A DNA stretch of 64,000 nucleotides from positions 1,639,221 through 1,703,220 of the forward strand of contig AP024673.1 of assembly GCA_025998675.1 (NCBI GenBank). The letters are read 5' to 3'. This document shows positions 17,604-26,372 of this stretch, one piece after another (within the stretch, counting starts at the first letter, position 1; the number at the start of each line of letters is the position of its first letter). The notes under the pieces are model-generated. The model had not been told where the DNA came from. It was given only the letters and a program-made list of their open reading frames with translations, and searched no databases. This stretch comes from Fimbriimonadales bacterium. Lineage in GTDB: Bacteria > Armatimonadota > Fimbriimonadia > Fimbriimonadales > GBS-DC. The translations under genes and the position numbers were made by a program.

Positions 17604-18020
17604 ATGGACAAAATCCCGCGCATCGTGGTCGCCAAAGTGGGCTTGGATGGGCACGACCGGGGCGCCAAAGTGGTCGCCCGCGCCCTGCGCGACGCCGGCT
17701 TCGAGGTCATCTACACGGGACTGCGCCGCACGCCCGAAGATGTCGTGCAAATCGCCATTCAGGAAGACGCCGACATCATCGCCATCAGCATCCTCTCCGG
17801 CGCGCACATGACGCTTGTGCCCAAAGTGCTGGACATCCTGAAACAGCGCAACGCGGACGATATTCTGGTGATTGCGGGCGGCACCATCCCCGACGACGAC
17901 GCCGACGCGCTCAAGCAGATGGGCGTTCGGGGCGTCTACCCGCCGGGCACGCTGATTGAGGAATTCGTCGCCGACATTCGCCGCATCCTGACAGAGCGCG
18001 TGCAGCCGACTGCTCCCTGA
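17604..18020 (+). CDS. Stand-alone cobalamin-binding subunit (methylmalonyl-CoA mutase small/C-terminal domain)
   Basis: A 138-residue B12-binding domain like the C-terminal part of methylmalonyl-CoA mutase. The base-off cobalamin motif DxHxxG is present as D15-G-H17-D-R-G20, followed by SILSGAH and GGTIPDDD, which line the nucleotide loop. Proteins of this size act as separate small subunits for acyl-CoA mutases; the catalytic large subunit is not in this window, so the substrate is unknown. The start is ATG 17604; a TAAAAT box with preceding GGG ends 7 nt before it, so the message may be leaderless. Confidence 0.88.
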   Translation: MDKIPRIVVAKVGLDGHDRGAKVVARALRDAGFEVIYTGLRRTPEDVVQIAIQEDADIIAISILSGAHMTLVPKVLDILKQRNADDILVIAGGTIPDDDADALKQMGVRGVYPPGTLIEEFVADIRRILTERVQPTAP

Positions 18021-18091
18021 CCCGTCGCCGCACCGCGTCGGCAGGAATCTTGCGGGGGATGGGGTACAATCAGGGGGTGGAGGCGAAATAG

Positions 18092-19477
18092 ATGATGAAG
18101 CGTGCAGCGATTGGACTGCTAATGCTCTGGGGCGCGGCGGCGATTGCCCAGGCGCCGTTTACCATTGTGCGCCCGCAGGATGGCGCGCGCGTGCGCGAGG
18201 TGGTGCAGATTCGAGTCCCCATCCGCAGTATCCCGCAGGGCGGGTTCATCGGCGTGAGCATCAACGGCAAGTTTGTGGAGGCGGTTGCGCCCGCCGCGCT
18301 GGACACCGACCGCGAGCGCGGGCACTACATCTACCGCTGGGACACCAAACGGCTCAATGTGCCCGACGGCGAACACACCATCGAACTCACCCTCTACAGC
18401 AATCCTGAGGGCGGCAGCGGCGCGCGCGTGCTGGGACGCAGCTCGGTGCGCCTGCAGGTCGAAAACGAAATCAAAGCGCCCGCCGAGGGCATCTTCCTGC
18501 GCTACCGATGGACGCCCGGCAAAACCTATCGCTATGACCTCAAGGCAACCATCAAGGAAATCAACGAGATTCAATACTCTGGGCTAACCCCTGAAGAGAC
18601 CATTCTGGGCGATTTCAGCTTCAAGGGCGATCTGCAGGTGCTGGACTTCCGCAGTAATCTGGGGCTTATCTCGTGGACGCCGGTGCCGCCTGCCATCGAA
18701 ATCATGGGCGGGCAGGTGAACGCGATTACCTCCGACCGCATGGCGCCTGTCTATCAGGAGGTGGAGACAACGGGGCGCGTGCGCTATCAGGTGTCGCGCG
18801 TCGCCGACTCGGCGCAGGCAGAGGTATATTACTACTGGGTGGAAGACCTGCCCCTGCTGCCCCCGCGCCGCTACAAGCCCGGCGACCGCTGGAGCGCGAC
18901 CATCGCGCTCAACAACCCGCTGCGCTCCGGGCAAGCCTCCGAAGTGGGCGACCTGATACCCGTCGCTGCGCGCCTGGAACGATTCGAGTGGGAGCAGGGC
19001 TACAAGTGCGCGAAAATCATCTACGAATTCACGGGCAACATCCCCACCACGCTCAATCTGGGCGGAGTGCAGCTGGAGAAGCCCAAGAGTATCATCCGCC
19101 GCGAGGTCTACTTCGCCTATGACCTGGGTCAGGTGATCCGCGTCAAGACAACGACTCAGCTGGAGGGGCGCGTGCGTCAGGAGCAGTTCGGCGGCGGGTT
19201 TGGCGGGCCGGGCGGCTTCGGCGGACCGCCGGGCTTCGGACGCGGGCAGGGCGGTTTCGGCGCGGACGATGAAGGCGGCATGATGGGCTCCCGCGGCGGT
19301 GGGCGGGGCGCGCCGCGCGGCGGTCCGGGCGCACTTGGCGCGCCGGGCGCCGGCGGATTGGGCGCGCCCGGGGGACAACCCGGCGGCTTCGCGGGCGGCG
19401 GCGCACAAACCGGCGCACGCAACATTATCAACCGATTCAGCTTCGAAGTCGATATGAAGCTCTTCCGAATCCTTTGA
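18092..19477 (+). CDS. Secreted protein with Ig-like start and Gly-rich tail, unknown function
   Basis: A 461-residue protein with a signal peptide (MMKRAAIGLLMLWGAAAIAQA), an N-terminal Ig-like segment (residues about 20-115, PFTIVRPQDGARVREVV), a beta-rich middle domain with YRYDLKATIKEI and YYYWVEDLPLLPPRRYKPGDRW, and a Gly/Pro/Arg-rich low-complexity stretch (about 365-440). The end, INRFSFEVDMKLFRIL, is again ordered. I do not recognise the family. A GGGTACAAT box and GGTGGAGG precede the start. The stop is one base before the tatC start, so the two genes are probably co-transcribed. Confidence 0.75.
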   Translation: MMKRAAIGLLMLWGAAAIAQAPFTIVRPQDGARVREVVQIRVPIRSIPQGGFIGVSINGKFVEAVAPAALDTDRERGHYIYRWDTKRLNVPDGEHTIELTLYSNPEGGSGARVLGRSSVRLQVENEIKAPAEGIFLRYRWTPGKTYRYDLKATIKEINEIQYSGLTPEETILGDFSFKGDLQVLDFRSNLGLISWTPVPPAIEIMGGQVNAITSDRMAPVYQEVETTGRVRYQVSRVADSAQAEVYYYWVEDLPLLPPRRYKPGDRWSATIALNNPLRSGQASEVGDLIPVAARLERFEWEQGYKCAKIIYEFTGNIPTTLNLGGVQLEKPKSIIRREVYFAYDLGQVIRVKTTTQLEGRVRQEQFGGGFGGPGGFGGPPGFGRGQGGFGADDEGGMMGSRGGGRGAPRGGPGALGAPGAGGLGAPGGQPGGFAGGGAQTGARNIINRFSFEVDMKLFRIL

Positions 19478-19478
19478 A

Positions 19479-20285
19479 ATGACTCGCCCAGCCGATCTGG
19501 AACCGCCGCGTGAGCGCACGGAAGAGGAGCCGAAGGCAACCTTCATGGAGCATCTGGAGGAGCTTCGAAAGCGCATCTTCCGCGCGCTCCTCTACATCAT
19601 GGTCGGCTGGGTGGTCGCCTTCGCCATCACGCCCTATGTGTACGACTTTCTGGCGGGACCGCTGCTGCGCACCAAGCCCGAAGGCGCCAAGTTCGTCTTC
19701 ACCCATGCAACGGAACCCTTCTTCCTGAAGTTCAAGCTGTCGCTGATTATGGGGCTGATTCTCGTGATGCCCCTCATTATGCGGGAGGTGTGGGGTTTCC
19801 TGTCGCCCGGCTTGACCCGTCAGGAGAAGCGCGCGGTCAAACTCATCGCGCCGTTCAGCGCATTTCTGTTCTTTTCGGGCGTCGCGCTGGGCTACTATGT
19901 CCTGCCTGCCGCATTCAACTTCTTTCTGGGCTACCTCGACGACTATCCCGAAGCGCAACTGTTTCAGAACCCCGCGCAATACATCATGTTCGTGGTGAAG
20001 ATGATGTTCGCGTTCGGGCTGGGCTTCCAGATGCCCGTGGTGCTGATGTTCCTGGCGCAGATTGGGCTGGCGACGCCCGAAGCGATGTGGAAATACTGGC
20101 GTCAGGCGATTGTGGGCATCGGGCTGCTGGCGGCGCTGCTGACCCCATCGGGCGACGCCTTCTCGATGTTCGCCATCGGGCTGCCGATGGTGTTCCTCTA
20201 CTTTCTGAGTATTCTGCTCGTCGGACGCATCGTTAAAAAGAAGCGCCGACAACAGGCGCTCCGCGTGGAGACGAAACAGAGTTAA
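19479..20285 (+). CDS. tatC: Twin-arginine translocase subunit TatC
   Basis: TatC (268 residues) is the six-helix membrane receptor of the Tat pathway, which exports folded proteins with RR signal peptides. The hallmark N-terminal segment FMEHLEELRKRIFRAL, the loop FLSPGLTRQEKRAV and the later TPSGDAFSMFAIGLPMVFLY are all present. The C-terminus is basic (KKKRRQQALR). It begins one base after the previous stop. tatA/B homologues are not in the window. Confidence 0.95.
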   Translation: MTRPADLEPPRERTEEEPKATFMEHLEELRKRIFRALLYIMVGWVVAFAITPYVYDFLAGPLLRTKPEGAKFVFTHATEPFFLKFKLSLIMGLILVMPLIMREVWGFLSPGLTRQEKRAVKLIAPFSAFLFFSGVALGYYVLPAAFNFFLGYLDDYPEAQLFQNPAQYIMFVVKMMFAFGLGFQMPVVLMFLAQIGLATPEAMWKYWRQAIVGIGLLAALLTPSGDAFSMFAIGLPMVFLYFLSILLVGRIVKKKRRQQALRVETKQS

Positions 20286-20300
20286 CAGGAGAGAACGGGT

Positions 20301-21431
20301 ATGGGCACAGCATATACACCGGGACTGACCGTCAGCGCGAACACGGTGATACTGAAGACGCGCCGCCTCCCCATCAAGGGCGAGGTGCTGGTGCAGGAAG
20401 GCGAGGTAGTGCAACCCGACACGGTGGTCGCTCGCGCGCTGCTGCCTGGCATCCTGCAGACGGTGCGCGTCGCGCAAACGCTGGGCATCGAACCGAAGCA
20501 GATTCATAGCGCGCTCAAGGTCAAAGAGGGCGACACGGTCGAAAAAGACCAGGTCATCGCCGAGACGAAAGGCTTTCTGGGACTGTTTCGCGGCGTCGCC
20601 AAATCGCCCGTGACGGGCACAGTGGAACTCATCTCCGAGGTCACGGGGCATGTGGGCGTGCGCCAGCCGCCGACGGTCATCGATGTGAACGCCTATGTGC
20701 AGGGGCGCGTGGTGAAGGTGTTGCCCCAGGAGGGCGCGGTCATCGAGACGCAGGGCGCGCTGATTCAGGGCATTTTCGGCGTGGGCGGCGAGCGGCGTGG
20801 GCAACTGCGCGTGCTGGTGAACGACCCCAGCGAGACGCTGACGGCGCAGCATATCCCCAGCGATGTGCAGGGACAAATCCTGGTCGGCGGCGCGGCGGTC
20901 GAAGCGGGCGCGATTGAACGCGCCGCCCAGCAAGGCGCGGTCGGAATCGTGGCGGGAGGCATTCGCGACACCGACCTCATCCGCTACCTGGGGCGCGACA
21001 TCGGCGTCGCCATCACAGGGTCGGAAGACATCCCGCTCTCCATCATCATCACCGAAGGCTTCGGCGCAATTCAGATGGCGAACCGCACCTTCCGCCTGCT
21101 CAAGAGCCTGGAGGGCAAAACCGCCTCCATCAACGGCGCAACGCAGATTCGCGCGGGGGTCATCCGTCCCGAAATCATCGTGCCGCTGGAAGACCCGTCC
21201 CACCTGCCCGAATCGCCGCCCGCGCGCGAGGCGCAACTGCTCGACATCGGCAGCCCCGTGCGCATCATCCGCGAACCCTACTTCGGGCGACTCGGCACGG
21301 TCGTGGAGCTGCCGCCCGAGCTGATGGAGATTGAATCGGGCACGCACGCCCGCGTGCTGAAAGCCCGACTGGACGATGGAACTATCGCCGTCGTGCCTCG
21401 CGCGAATGTCGAAATCATCGTGGAGGAGTGA
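20301..21431 (+). CDS. Conserved protein with barrel-sandwich domain and KOW-like C-terminus
   Basis: A 376-residue soluble protein. The first 130 residues look like a biotinyl/lipoyl-type barrel-sandwich hybrid (VKEGDTVEKDQVIAETKG, then VTGTVELISEVTGHVGV). A central region, about 165-270, contains GIVAGGIRDTDLIRYLGRDI and ends in ITEGFG. The C-terminal part has GSPVRIIREPYFGRLGTVVEL, which resembles a KOW motif seen in proteins that contact RNA or nucleic-acid machinery. Function unknown. It lies between tatC (15 nt) and the response regulator gene (4 nt), so it probably belongs to one operon with both. Confidence 0.75.
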   Translation: MGTAYTPGLTVSANTVILKTRRLPIKGEVLVQEGEVVQPDTVVARALLPGILQTVRVAQTLGIEPKQIHSALKVKEGDTVEKDQVIAETKGFLGLFRGVAKSPVTGTVELISEVTGHVGVRQPPTVIDVNAYVQGRVVKVLPQEGAVIETQGALIQGIFGVGGERRGQLRVLVNDPSETLTAQHIPSDVQGQILVGGAAVEAGAIERAAQQGAVGIVAGGIRDTDLIRYLGRDIGVAITGSEDIPLSIIITEGFGAIQMANRTFRLLKSLEGKTASINGATQIRAGVIRPEIIVPLEDPSHLPESPPAREAQLLDIGSPVRIIREPYFGRLGTVVELPPELMEIESGTHARVLKARLDDGTIAVVPRANVEIIVEE

Positions 21432-21435
21432 TCCG

Positions 21436-22158
21436 ATGCACACGCCTGCCGAATCGGAACGCCCCGACGCGCCCGAAACGCAAAAACCTGTGCGCGTGCT
21501 GCTGGTGGAGGATGACCCCATCCTCTGCGAAACGCTCCAATACAACCTGCAGCGCGAGCGGCTGCAGGTCTTCGTCACCGACAACGCGGAAGACGCCCTG
21601 CAACTGTTCCATCAGCACCAGCCGCACCTGGTGATTCTGGATGTGATGTTGCCCAGCCGCAGCGGGTTCGACCTGTGTCGGATTATCCGCCAGCACAGCC
21701 AGACGCCTGTGCTGTTTCTGACGGCGCGCGCGGCGGAGGAGGATAAAATCCGCGGGTTCGAACTCGGCGCGGACGACTATATCGTCAAACCGTTCAGCGT
21801 GGCGGAGCTGATTGCCCGCGTGCGTTCGATTCTGCGCCGCGCCCAGCCGCCTGCGCCGCCCCGCATCCGCTTCGGCGCGGTCGAAATCGACCTCGACGCC
21901 AAACGCGTCTACCGCAACGGCGAGGAACTCCCCATGACCCCCAAAGAGTACGCCCTGCTGACCTTGCTGGCGACTCACCCGGGCAAGGTCTTCACACGCG
22001 ACCAGCTGCTGGACCATGTGTGGGGGCTGGGCACTTATGTGAACCCGCGCACCGTCGATGTGCATGTGCGCTGGCTCCGTGCGAAGGTAGAGCCAGACCC
22101 CCAGAATCCGCGCTATATCCAGACTGTACGGGGGAGCGGGTATCGTTTCGAGGGATGA
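21436..22158 (+). CDS. OmpR/PhoB-family response regulator
   Basis: A 240-residue two-component regulator. The receiver domain has the acidic pair VEDD, the phosphorylation site Asp69 in VILDVMLP, the switch LTARA and the conserved Lys in YIVKPF. The C-terminal winged helix carries LTPKEYALLTLLA-like (here MTPKEYALLTLLATHPGK), PRTVDVHVRWLRAK and YIQTVRGSGYRF, typical of PhoB. An acidic, Pro-rich 15-residue extension precedes the receiver. The start is ATG 21436. Its stop overlaps the kinase start as ATGA, so the pair is translationally coupled. Confidence 0.94.
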   Translation: MHTPAESERPDAPETQKPVRVLLVEDDPILCETLQYNLQRERLQVFVTDNAEDALQLFHQHQPHLVILDVMLPSRSGFDLCRIIRQHSQTPVLFLTARAAEEDKIRGFELGADDYIVKPFSVAELIARVRSILRRAQPPAPPRIRFGAVEIDLDAKRVYRNGEELPMTPKEYALLTLLATHPGKVFTRDQLLDHVWGLGTYVNPRTVDVHVRWLRAKVEPDPQNPRYIQTVRGSGYRFEG

Positions 22159-23432
22159 ATTTTCGCTGGCTACCCGCGTTGCTCTGGCTGAGTGCGGGGT
22201 TGCTGCTCCTGACCGCGCTGGTGGACTTCTCGCCCGCGTGGCGCGAGGCGCTGATCGCGGCGGCGGTGGGTTGTATCCTGCTCGCGCTCTATTTCACGCG
22301 GCGGCTCTACGCCCGCTTCGCGACGCTCCGCGAGCAACTCGCCTCGCGCACCACCGAGATCGAATCGCTGCAACTGGAGCTGACCCGCCAGCAGCGCAGG
22401 CGGCTCGCGCTCATCGACGGGATGCCCATCCCGCTACTCATCTGCGATTCGGACGCGATGTTGCGCCATGCGAATCGGTTGGCGCTGGAGTGGTTCGGCT
22501 TTCGCCATATGACGGGCAAATCGCTACTGGCGCTGACTTTTAGCTATGACCTGTACCTGCTGATGCTCAAAGCGGCGCGGCGCGAATCGGCGGTCTCCAG
22601 CGAGATTACCTTCAGCTTTCCCAAAGAGCGGCACACGGAGGCGCACATCTGGTATCTCGGCGAGGCGGATTCGCAGAAACTGTTCGCGATTGCGCTGATT
22701 GACAAAAGCGAGCTGCTGCGTCTGGAGCAGGTACGGCGCGATTTTGTGGCGAATGTCTCGCACGAGTTCCGTACCCCGCTGGCGTCCATCCGCTCGCTCG
22801 CCGAGACCATCCATGACGACCCGCAGATGCCCGCCGAAACGCGCCAGCGGTTCCTGAACCTGATTATTCAGGAGGCGGATCGGCTCACGCGCATCGCGGA
22901 CGACCTGCTCACGCTCACACGCGCCGAGTCGATGCAGCCCGTGCGCGAGGTGTTCGAACTCGCGCCCGTGATTCAGCAGGCGGTTCAGGAGGTGGAGTCG
23001 GAAGCGCATCGCGCGCAGGTCGCCATCACCGCCGAGCTGACGCCGAATCTGCGCCTGCTCGCCAACCGCGACCAGATTCTGCAGGTGGCGTTGAACCTGC
23101 TGAGCAACGCGATTCGCTACAACAAGCCGCAGGGGAGCATTACGGTGCGCGTCTATCCCGAAGGGCATCTCGCCGTGCTGGAGGTCGCCGACACGGGCAT
23201 CGGCATTCCCAGCGAGGCGTTGCCCCGAATCTTCGAGCGATTCTATCGCGTGGACAAGACCCGCTCGCGCGCGGGCGGCGGCACGGGGCTGGGGTTGGCG
23301 ATTGTGAAGCACATCGTGGAGTCGCACGGCGGGCAGGTGGAAGTGGAGAGCGAGTATCGCGTGGGGAGCGTGTTTCGGGTGCGGCTGCCGCTGTACGAGG
23401 CGGCGGAGTCTGCTGATACCGAGCCTTCTTAA
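22155..23432 (+). CDS. Sensor histidine kinase (PhoR-like)
   Basis: A 425-residue kinase with two membrane segments close to the N-terminus (about 5-22 and 28-46) and almost no periplasmic loop, a PAS-like domain (about 80-185), and a HisKA/HATPase module. The phospho-acceptor is His203 in FVANVSHEFRTPLASI; the N box reads NLLSNAIRYN; the G boxes are DTGIGIP and GGGTGLGLAI. The architecture is that of PhoR, but the absence of phosphate genes here leaves the signal open. It overlaps the regulator gene by 4 nt and ends before a strong hairpin. Confidence 0.94.
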   Translation: MNFRWLPALLWLSAGLLLLTALVDFSPAWREALIAAAVGCILLALYFTRRLYARFATLREQLASRTTEIESLQLELTRQQRRRLALIDGMPIPLLICDSDAMLRHANRLALEWFGFRHMTGKSLLALTFSYDLYLLMLKAARRESAVSSEITFSFPKERHTEAHIWYLGEADSQKLFAIALIDKSELLRLEQVRRDFVANVSHEFRTPLASIRSLAETIHDDPQMPAETRQRFLNLIIQEADRLTRIADDLLTLTRAESMQPVREVFELAPVIQQAVQEVESEAHRAQVAITAELTPNLRLLANRDQILQVALNLLSNAIRYNKPQGSITVRVYPEGHLAVLEVADTGIGIPSEALPRIFERFYRVDKTRSRAGGGTGLGLAIVKHIVESHGGQVEVESEYRVGSVFRVRLPLYEAAESADTEPS

Positions 23433-23440
23433 ACAGAGCC

Positions 23441-23460
23441 GCCCTCCTTTTCAGGAGGGC
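23441..23460 (+). terminator. Hairpin between the kinase gene and the Spy-like gene
   Basis: GCCCTCCT (23441-23448) pairs with AGGAGGGC (23453-23460) across a TTTC loop. It lies 9 nt after the kinase stop and between convergent genes, so it may serve both strands, though neither side has a long T-run. Confidence 0.55.
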
Positions 23461-23497
23461 GTACTCTGCCGGTGTTCGCTTGAGGAGGTAAGTTGTC

Positions 23498-24247
23498 TTA
23501 GTTGCCGAAGCCGCGTCCGCCGCCGAAGCCACCGCCGCCGCGCGGCGCACCCTGCTGGCGACCAAAGCCGCCCATACCGCCCCAGAACATCGGGCGACCG
23601 CCTTCAAACGCGAACGGCTTGCCCTGCATCTGCTGCCACTGCTGGCGCTGCGCGGGGGTCAGCACTTCGAGCATCTGCTTCTCCATCTGCTCGCGGATCT
23701 GCTGCAGGTTCTGTGCGCCCTGTCCCTGCCCGAAGCCGCCGCCCTGGAACTGCTCGCGCAGCTGTTGCATCTGCTGCATCACGATGCCCTGCAGGCGTGA
23801 ACGCTGCTCCTGAGTCAGCTTCAGCTCGTCGGCGACCTCTGGCGTCATAAACGCGCTCGGTCCCATCGCCTGCAGCTCGATCTCGCGCAGGCGCTTCTTC
23901 TGAGTCTCGTTCAACACGCTGGTCGGGTCGTTCTTCTGGCGCAGCTCCTCCATCTTCTGGCGTCGCTCTTGCGGGGGCATATTGCGCATCTCCTGCATGG
24001 CGGTGCGCATATTCTGCTGCATCTGTCGAATCTGGTTCTTCTGCTGCTCGGTCAGGTTCAGTTCGCGCTGCACATCCGCGCGCTCCAGCAGCATGCCTGC
24101 CATTCCCGCGCCCATCATTCTGCCGAAGCCCTGTCCGCCGCGCGGTCCCGGGCCGCCCTGTCGGGGCTGACCGAACCCGCTCTGCGCAAGCGCGGCGCAC
24201 ATCAGGCTCACGGCAAGTGCGCCCACTGCAAAGGTTTTCACTCGCAT
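23498..24247 (-). CDS. Secreted Spy/CpxP-like Gln-Met-rich protein
   Basis: A 249-residue exported protein: signal peptide MRVKTFAVGALAVSLMCAALA, then a helical region rich in Gln, Met, Arg and Glu (ERADVQRELNLTEQQKNQI; EMRNMPPQERRQKMEELRQK). The repeated LTxxQ-type motif (LTEQQKNQI, LTQEQRSRL, LTPAQRQQW) is what the Spy/CpxP family uses in its helical cradle, suggesting a periplasmic chaperone or stress sensor. Both ends are Gly/Phe-rich. The start is ATG 24247, spaced well from GGAGG; the ATG at 24256 touches the GGAGG directly. Confidence 0.75.
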   Translation of the reverse strand: MRVKTFAVGALAVSLMCAALAQSGFGQPRQGGPGPRGGQGFGRMMGAGMAGMLLERADVQRELNLTEQQKNQIRQMQQNMRTAMQEMRNMPPQERRQKMEELRQKNDPTSVLNETQKKRLREIELQAMGPSAFMTPEVADELKLTQEQRSRLQGIVMQQMQQLREQFQGGGFGQGQGAQNLQQIREQMEKQMLEVLTPAQRQQWQQMQGKPFAFEGGRPMFWGGMGGFGRQQGAPRGGGGFGGGRGFGN

Positions 24248-24364
24248 GGTTTGCATCCTCCGTCAGCTATAGACGCCCCTCGCTTGGGAATGTTCACTGC
24301 CCCAACGCCCGATTTCCATGAAACCCCGCGCAGCGTCGTGGTGTATACCGTTATGGAGACTATC

Positions 24365-25417
24365 ATGCGACACTGGACGGTGTTGGGGCTGTTAACGCTT
24401 GCGGGCGCGCTCTGGGCGCAGGAGCCGAAATCGGTCATCGGTTTCGAAGACGCCAAACATGGCTGGATTGTGTTGCCCGGCGCGGGGGGTAAGGTGGAGT
24501 TGACCGAGAACCCGAACGATGTCAAGTCGGGTAAACGCGCGCTGCGCTACACCTACACGGCGGCGGCAGGCAAATTCAACGCGATTGTTTACCTGGAGCC
24601 TGAACTGTGGGCGCAGGGGTTCCGTTTCTGGATCAAAGCGGACCGCCCCGCCCTGTTCGCGCTGAGCATGCAGGAAGAGAGCGGCGAACGCTGGCACGCG
24701 CCCTTCTGGGTCAGCGGCAACGAATGGCAACTCGTCACCATCGCCGCGAGCGATTTCACCCTCGCGGAGGACACCAAACCCATCAACAACAGGCTCGACA
24801 TAGACGCTGTTGAAGGTCTGGGGCTAATCGATGTGAGCGCGCTGCTTCTGGCGACGCCCGAAGCCGCCCTGCTCTTCGGGGAGCAAACGGGCACGCGCAT
24901 GCTGTGGCTGGACGACTTCGAGTTCCTTGCCAAAGCCCCCGCGCGCCGCGCCAACCCCGACGCCCTCGACGATTTCCAGCGCGATTATCTGCTGTGGATG
25001 GCGACCGCCTACACGACCCTCAAACGCGAGGCGGGCGGCATGCGCGTCCAGTATGACGCGCCGTTTCCCTACATCTTCGGCGCGTTGCGCATCCTCGAAC
25101 CGAACGCCCTGCGCGACACGAAGGGCGTGGAAGTGGTGATTCAGGTGCAGACTCCGACGACGCTGGCGGTGTTTGTGGAAGAGCCAGACGGCGAGCGGTG
25201 GTCGGCGACCTTCGAGGCTGGCGGCGAGCGCAACCCCGAACCGAAGCGCCTGCTCTGGAGCCAATTCACCATCACCGACGATACCAGAGGCAAAGGCGAC
25301 GGTAAGTTGGACCCCGCGAAAATCAAGATGCTCTCGTTGGCGGATTGGGGCGCGCTTACAGAGGGCGGACCGACCAGCAACCGCTGGCTGGTACAATCGG
25401 TGCGGAAGGTGAAGTAG
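24365..25417 (+). CDS. Secreted protein with two jelly-roll-like (CBM/CIA30-like) domains
   Basis: A 350-residue exported protein with signal peptide MRHWTVLGLLTLAGALWA. Two similar halves follow. Each has a pattern like carbohydrate-binding or CIA30-type beta sandwiches: residues about 20-180 (GFEDAKHGWIV...FRFWIKADRPALFALSMQEESGERWHAPF) and about 215-345 (MRVQYDAPFPYIFGALRI...TLAVFVEEPDGERWSATF). A ligand cannot be named. ATG 24365 is chosen for the GGAG upstream; ATG 24353 is possible. Its last codons contain a GGTACAAT box that may serve the ECF sigma gene, which starts 2 nt after the stop. Confidence 0.65.
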   Translation: MRHWTVLGLLTLAGALWAQEPKSVIGFEDAKHGWIVLPGAGGKVELTENPNDVKSGKRALRYTYTAAAGKFNAIVYLEPELWAQGFRFWIKADRPALFALSMQEESGERWHAPFWVSGNEWQLVTIAASDFTLAEDTKPINNRLDIDAVEGLGLIDVSALLLATPEAALLFGEQTGTRMLWLDDFEFLAKAPARRANPDALDDFQRDYLLWMATAYTTLKREAGGMRVQYDAPFPYIFGALRILEPNALRDTKGVEVVIQVQTPTTLAVFVEEPDGERWSATFEAGGERNPEPKRLLWSQFTITDDTRGKGDGKLDPAKIKMLSLADWGALTEGGPTSNRWLVQSVRKVK

Positions 25418-25419
25418 CG

Positions 25420-25959
25420 ATGTTCGACGACGCGATGCTGGTGGAGCGGTGCCTGCAGGGCGACACGGGCGCGTTCGATACGCTGGCAGCGCGCTACCGC
25501 GACCGCGTGTTCTCGCTGGCGTTTCGGATGCTGGGCGAGGCAAGCGCAGCGGAAGACGCAATGCAGGAGGCGTTCCTGCGCGCCTACACCCGCCTGCCGC
25601 TGTATAACCCTGCGCAGCCGTTTTCGACATGGCTGCTGTGCCTGACGGCGCGGGTGTGTTTGAACGCGCGGCGCGATCGGGCGACGGAGCAGCGCCATCT
25701 GGAGCGCGCGGCGAAGGCGGCGCCGCCCCCGCCGACGCTGGAAGAACGCCTCTACGAGCGCGAGCAGCGGCGCACCCTGCAGCGATTGCTCTTGCGCCTG
25801 CCCGCGCCCCAGCGCGCGGCGATTCTGCTCTACTACTACGAGGAGTTGCCCGTCGCAGAGGTCGCGCGCGCCCTGAACGCGCCCGAAGGTACGGTCAAAA
25901 CATGGCTCTATCGCGGGCGCGAGAGCCTGCGACGCTGGCTGGAGGAAGAACTGGGATGA
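25420..25959 (+). CDS. ECF-type RNA polymerase sigma factor
   Basis: A 179-residue ECF sigma factor. Region 2 contains DTLAARYRDRVFSLAFRMLG and AEDAMQEAFLRAYTRLPLY; region 4 has LPAPQRAAILLYYYEELPVAEVARALNAPEGTVKTWLYRGRESLRRWL, here spanning about 120-172. The start is ATG 25420. It is followed by an overlapping gene (ATGA) for a zinc-finger anti-sigma-like protein, the usual ECF arrangement. A GGTACAAT box at about 25391 lies within the preceding gene and may start this operon. Confidence 0.93.
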   Translation: MFDDAMLVERCLQGDTGAFDTLAARYRDRVFSLAFRMLGEASAAEDAMQEAFLRAYTRLPLYNPAQPFSTWLLCLTARVCLNARRDRATEQRHLERAAKAAPPPPTLEERLYEREQRRTLQRLLLRLPAPQRAAILLYYYEELPVAEVARALNAPEGTVKTWLYRGRESLRRWLEEELG

Positions 25960-26372
25960 AAAACGAATGCGAACACTGGGAGCCCCTCCTGCACGAGTGG
26001 CTGGAGGACTGGCTCGCCGAGTCGGAACACGCGGCGGTGGAGGCGCACCTGAAGGCGTGCCCTGCCTGCTGTGCGAAAGTCGCGGGTTGGCAGGCGGTGG
26101 GGCGTGCGCTGCGCGAGTTGCCCCGCGTGGCTGCGCCTGCGCGCCGCTCGCCGCACACCGCTCCGGAGCCGCGCGGCGCGCTGCGCCTCGCGCTCGCGCT
26201 CTGTCTGCCGACTGCGCTGCTGGTGGTCGCGTTCCGCACTTCGTTCAGCCCGCCACTGACGCCCGTCTCTCCTGACGCAGTGGCGCAGACGATTGCACGC
26301 CCGTTCACCGCGCCCGTGCAGACGCTCTGGAACCGACTACAGGAGGTGATTTCGAGTTGGACGGCTTCGTAG
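25956..26372 (+). CDS. Anti-sigma factor-like membrane protein with zinc-finger start
   Basis: A 138-residue protein. The N-terminus carries the ZAS-type pattern C-EHWEPLLHEWLEDWLAESEH-aavEAHLKACPACC, with the HxxxCxxC ligands that bind zinc and the ECF sigma. One hydrophobic segment follows (about 68-88, ALRLALALCLPTALLVVAF), so the protein probably tethers the sigma factor to the membrane. It overlaps the sigma gene by 4 nt. The periplasmic tail is short. Confidence 0.85.
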   Translation: MKNECEHWEPLLHEWLEDWLAESEHAAVEAHLKACPACCAKVAGWQAVGRALRELPRVAAPARRSPHTAPEPRGALRLALALCLPTALLVVAFRTSFSPPLTPVSPDAVAQTIARPFTAPVQTLWNRLQEVISSWTAS

